Shown here one piece after another: positions 62,176-64,000 of a stretch of DNA of 64,000 nucleotides. A program made the position numbers and the translations under genes. Below the pieces are notes generated by a model. The model was not told the DNA's origin. It did no database searches and worked only from the letters and a program-made list of their open reading frames with translations. The DNA comes from Citrobacter amalonaticus (GTDB lineage Bacteria > Pseudomonadota > Gammaproteobacteria > Enterobacterales > Enterobacteriaceae), in contig NZ_AP024585.1 in assembly GCF_018323885.1 (NCBI RefSeq), positions 1,798,001 to 1,862,000 of the forward strand, given 5' to 3'. Each line of letters opens with the position of its first letter. The stretch's first letter is position 1.

Positions 62176-62568
62176 ATGTTTTCTTACATCATGCTGGGTA
62201 CGAATGATCTGCCACGTGCGATCGGTTTCTACGATCCGTTAATGGAGCTGCTTGGGCACCCGAAAGCAGGCCGCGGCGAAGAGGGCGCATCATGGGGGAT
62301 GTTCAGTGAAAACCACACCACCGGATTGTGCGTTGGCAAACCCTTTGATGGCCAGGCCGCAGGTGTCGGAAATGGCACGATGGTGGCGCTGAATGCCCGA
62401 TCCGTCGAACATATCCAACAACTTCACGCGCTCGCTCTTCGCCTGGGCGGCACGGATGAAGGCGCGCCGGGTCACAGACCACAGTATGGACAAGGCTTTC
62501 ATAGCGCCTATGTCAGAGATCCCGACGGCAATAAGCTGGCGTTTGTCTACTATGCAGACGAATGCTGA
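62176..62568 (+). CDS. VOC-family (glyoxalase-like) protein
   Basis: A 130-residue vicinal-oxygen-chelate protein with two beta-alpha-beta-beta-beta halves. It starts FSYIMLGTNDLPRAIGFYDPLMELLG and ends SAYVRDPDGNKLAFVYYADE. The conserved RDPDGN segment and Glu/His positions fit a metal-binding VOC enzyme, but the substrate (thiol conjugates, antibiotics or other) cannot be told. It starts after GAGGAGGGAGT. Nine bases behind it lies a trpA remnant. Confidence 0.85.
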   Translation: MFSYIMLGTNDLPRAIGFYDPLMELLGHPKAGRGEEGASWGMFSENHTTGLCVGKPFDGQAAGVGNGTMVALNARSVEHIQQLHALALRLGGTDEGAPGHRPQYGQGFHSAYVRDPDGNKLAFVYYADEC

Positions 62569-62577
62569 ACATATCTT

Positions 62578-62783
62578 ATGCAACAGGCTCCACCGACACT
62601 GCAGGGGTTTGGGGTTTCCACGCCCGATCAGGTGGCGGATGCAATTAACGCTGGTGCGACGGGGGCCATTTCAGGCTCTGCCATCGTCAGGATTATTGAG
62701 AAAACAGAGATAATGAGGAAACGATGCTGGCTGAGTTAAAGGCATTTGTGATGAGCATGAAAGCGGCAACGCGTCAGCGGTAA
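62578..62783 (+). pseudogene. trpA: Remnant of trpA (tryptophan synthase alpha), 3' end, frameshifted
   Basis: The frame from 62578 encodes [19 protein letters not shown]..., then [17 protein letters not shown], the C-terminal part of TrpA, including the GS phosphate-binding residues. The frame then shifts in an A4 run near 62701. One more A would restore [26 protein letters not shown], ending at 62783, which matches the end of the E. coli protein (KAATRS). Only about the last 70 residues remain of some 268. The upstream part and the rest of the trp operon are absent here. Confidence 0.85.
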
Positions 62784-62793
62784 GTACGTTTCT

Positions 62794-62819
62794 ATTGCCT
62801 GTCGGTAGCGGCAGGCAAT
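62794..62819 (+). terminator. Hairpin behind the trpA remnant
   Basis: ATTGCCTG pairs with CAGGCAAT around a ten-base loop (TCGGTAGCGG). It lies 11 bases after the remnant end and may be the original trp operon terminator carried along. It is followed by a G run, not T, on the plus strand. Confidence 0.5.
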
Positions 62820-63014
62820 GGGGGGCGCGACCCTGAATCTGGCGCTCAATCTCGGTTATCCTCATCTTCGCAAATATGGCTTGCGATGGTAAATGAGGCA
62901 ATGTCCGCGACGACGGGTGTGATTTCGACGGCGATCACATTTTTCCGACCTGTGCATATCCCTGCTGAAATTACGTGTTACCATTCACCTCGTAAATACC
63001 TTTCAACTCAACCC
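62820..63014. other. Upstream region of the topAI leader
   Basis: About 200 bases with no recognised gene. It should contain the promoter of the topAI-yjhQ operon, but no hexamer pair stands out. Confidence 0.35.
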
Positions 63015-63023
63015 GAGGCTTTG

Positions 63024-63047
63024 ATGCTGGAGAATGTAATCATCTGA
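63024..63047 (+). CDS. Seven-codon leader ORF upstream of topAI (ToiL-like)
   Basis: ATG CTG GAG AAT GTA ATC ATC TGA encodes MLENVII. A GAGG ribosome-binding site lies five bases upstream. In E. coli a short leader ORF called toiL precedes topAI and controls it by antibiotic-induced ribosome stalling together with Rho. This ORF is in the matching place, and its stop codon starts the left arm of a long hairpin. Confidence 0.65.
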   Translation: MLENVII

Positions 63048-63088
63048 TAATCAGTTTCCCCGACCTTTTCAGGCCGGACTGATTATCA
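63045..63088 (+). promoter_or_regulatory. Leader hairpin starting at the leader-ORF stop codon
   Basis: TGATAATCAGT (63045-63055) pairs perfectly with ACTGATTATCA (63078-63088), with a smaller CCG/CGG stem inside. A ribosome held on the seven-codon ORF would cover the left arm and change folding of the leader before topAI. Confidence 0.7.
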
Positions 63089-63145
63089 ATGCGCCGAAAT
63101 CGAATGCGGACACCGCTGTGTGTTTGCACGTTTTGCACATGATGA

Positions 63146-63421
<276 letters not shown>

Positions 63422-63431
63422 GGAGAGCGTT

Positions 63432-63983
63432 ATGACAACACGCAACTTCACTATTCATATTACCGATGAAAGTGATACCAACGACATCCGGGAAGTCGAA
63501 ACCCGCGCCTTTGGCTACAGTAAAGAGGCCTGCCTGGTGGCTTCTTTGCTCGAGGACGACACTGCGCGTCCAGCGTTATCGTTACTGGCCAGACAGGAAG
63601 GTAACGCTGTCGGGCATATCCTGTTTACCCGGGCGACATTCAAAGGAGAAATGGATTCCCCTCTGATGCATATCCTTGCTCCCCTGGCGGTCATCCCTGA
63701 ATACCAGGGGAGGGGCGTGGGCGGATTATTGATTCGTACCGGTATAGAACACTTACGTTCGATGGGATGCCAGTGCGTTTTTGTTCTCGGTCATGCCACT
63801 TACTATCCGCGACATGGATTTGAACCCTGTGCAGGAGACAAAGGCTTTCCCGCGCCTTACCCCATTGCGGAGGAACATAAGGCCTGCTGGATGATGCAGT
63901 CCCTCTCCGCACAACCCTTTGATCGTGCCGGCGACATCCAATGTGCGCAGGCCTTAATGAAACCGGAGCACTGGCGTGAATAA
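63432..63983 (+). CDS. yjhQ: Antitoxin YjhQ, GNAT-family acetyltransferase
   Basis: YjhQ neutralises TopAI by direct binding. The 183-residue product is a GNAT-fold protein with the acetyl-CoA loop VIPEYQGRGVGGLLIRTGIEHL and the later segment VLGHATYYPRHGFEPC. It starts after AAGGAGAGCGTT; a reading frame 11 codons longer overlaps topAI and is not preferred. Whether it still acetylates anything is unknown. Confidence 0.93.
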   Translation: MTTRNFTIHITDESDTNDIREVETRAFGYSKEACLVASLLEDDTARPALSLLARQEGNAVGHILFTRATFKGEMDSPLMHILAPLAVIPEYQGRGVGGLLIRTGIEHLRSMGCQCVFVLGHATYYPRHGFEPCAGDKGFPAPYPIAEEHKACWMMQSLSAQPFDRAGDIQCAQALMKPEHWRE

Positions 63984-64000
63984 CAATCAGACTGAACGCT
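63976..64000 (+). CDS. Possible next gene start (partial)
   Basis: A GTG at 63976 overlaps the yjhQ end and opens a frame reading (M)NNNQTER to the window edge. Only eight codons are visible, so this is a weak suggestion of a coupled third gene. Confidence 0.15.

Overview
The window is chromosomal DNA of an enteric gammaproteobacterium close to Citrobacter. Gene order from mukE to serT follows the Escherichia coli/Salmonella core almost gene for gene. Proteins such as OmpA, MukB, PepN and AsnS are clearly enterobacterial, but differ from E. coli K-12 in surface loops and small indels. The species cannot be fixed from sequence alone.

Positions 1-50430 are conserved core. In order: mukF(end)-mukE-mukB (chromosome condensin); ldtD, mepK and gloC (peptidoglycan remodelling and glyoxalase II); aspC, ompF, asnS, pncB and pepN; the ssuEADCB sulfonate-sulfur operon; pyrD, zapC, ycbX, rlmL and uup; pqiABC (envelope lipid transport); rmf, fabA, lonB, matP, ompA, sulA and tfoX; yccS, yccF, helD, mgsA, yccT, yccU, hspQ, rlmI, acyP, tusE and yccA; and the tRNA gene serT. 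Many control sites are readable: an ompF OmpR box, NadR (pncB), PurR and a start-switch hairpin (pyrD), adjoining FabR and FadR sites (fabA), LexA (sulA), CRP (ompA), sigma-32 (hspQ), and CpxR boxes at ldtD and yccA. The only disruption is an intact IS3-family (IS150 group) insertion at 47779-49225 between tusE and yccA. It lies inside an older insert flanked by a 21-bp duplication of the yccA terminator stem.

From 50430 to the end the content is accessory. In E. coli K-12, serT is followed by the hya genes; here there are iterated TTGGTATA repeats, an SDR oxidoreductase with a WYL-type regulator, a compact cassette of tiny unknown genes (one frameshifted), a YetF-type membrane gene with a membrane-anchored partner, and a YdeI-like periplasmic OB-fold protein. 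Next comes a complete D-xylonate module, yjhI-yjhH-yjhG-yjhF (regulator, aldolase, dehydratase, transporter). A PhzF-family gene, a VOC-family gene, a frameshifted 3' remnant of trpA and the topAI-yjhQ toxin-antitoxin operon complete the window. The topAI leader has a seven-codon ORF whose stop codon begins a long hairpin.

The xylonate module and topAI-yjhQ both have close relatives in E. coli K-12 near the fec/fim region, so this stretch looks like a mosaic of modules from a variable genome pool. The best candidates for something undescribed are the tiny-gene cassette (52914-53689), the three-gene membrane operon (53782-54884) and the nested insertion at the yccA terminator.
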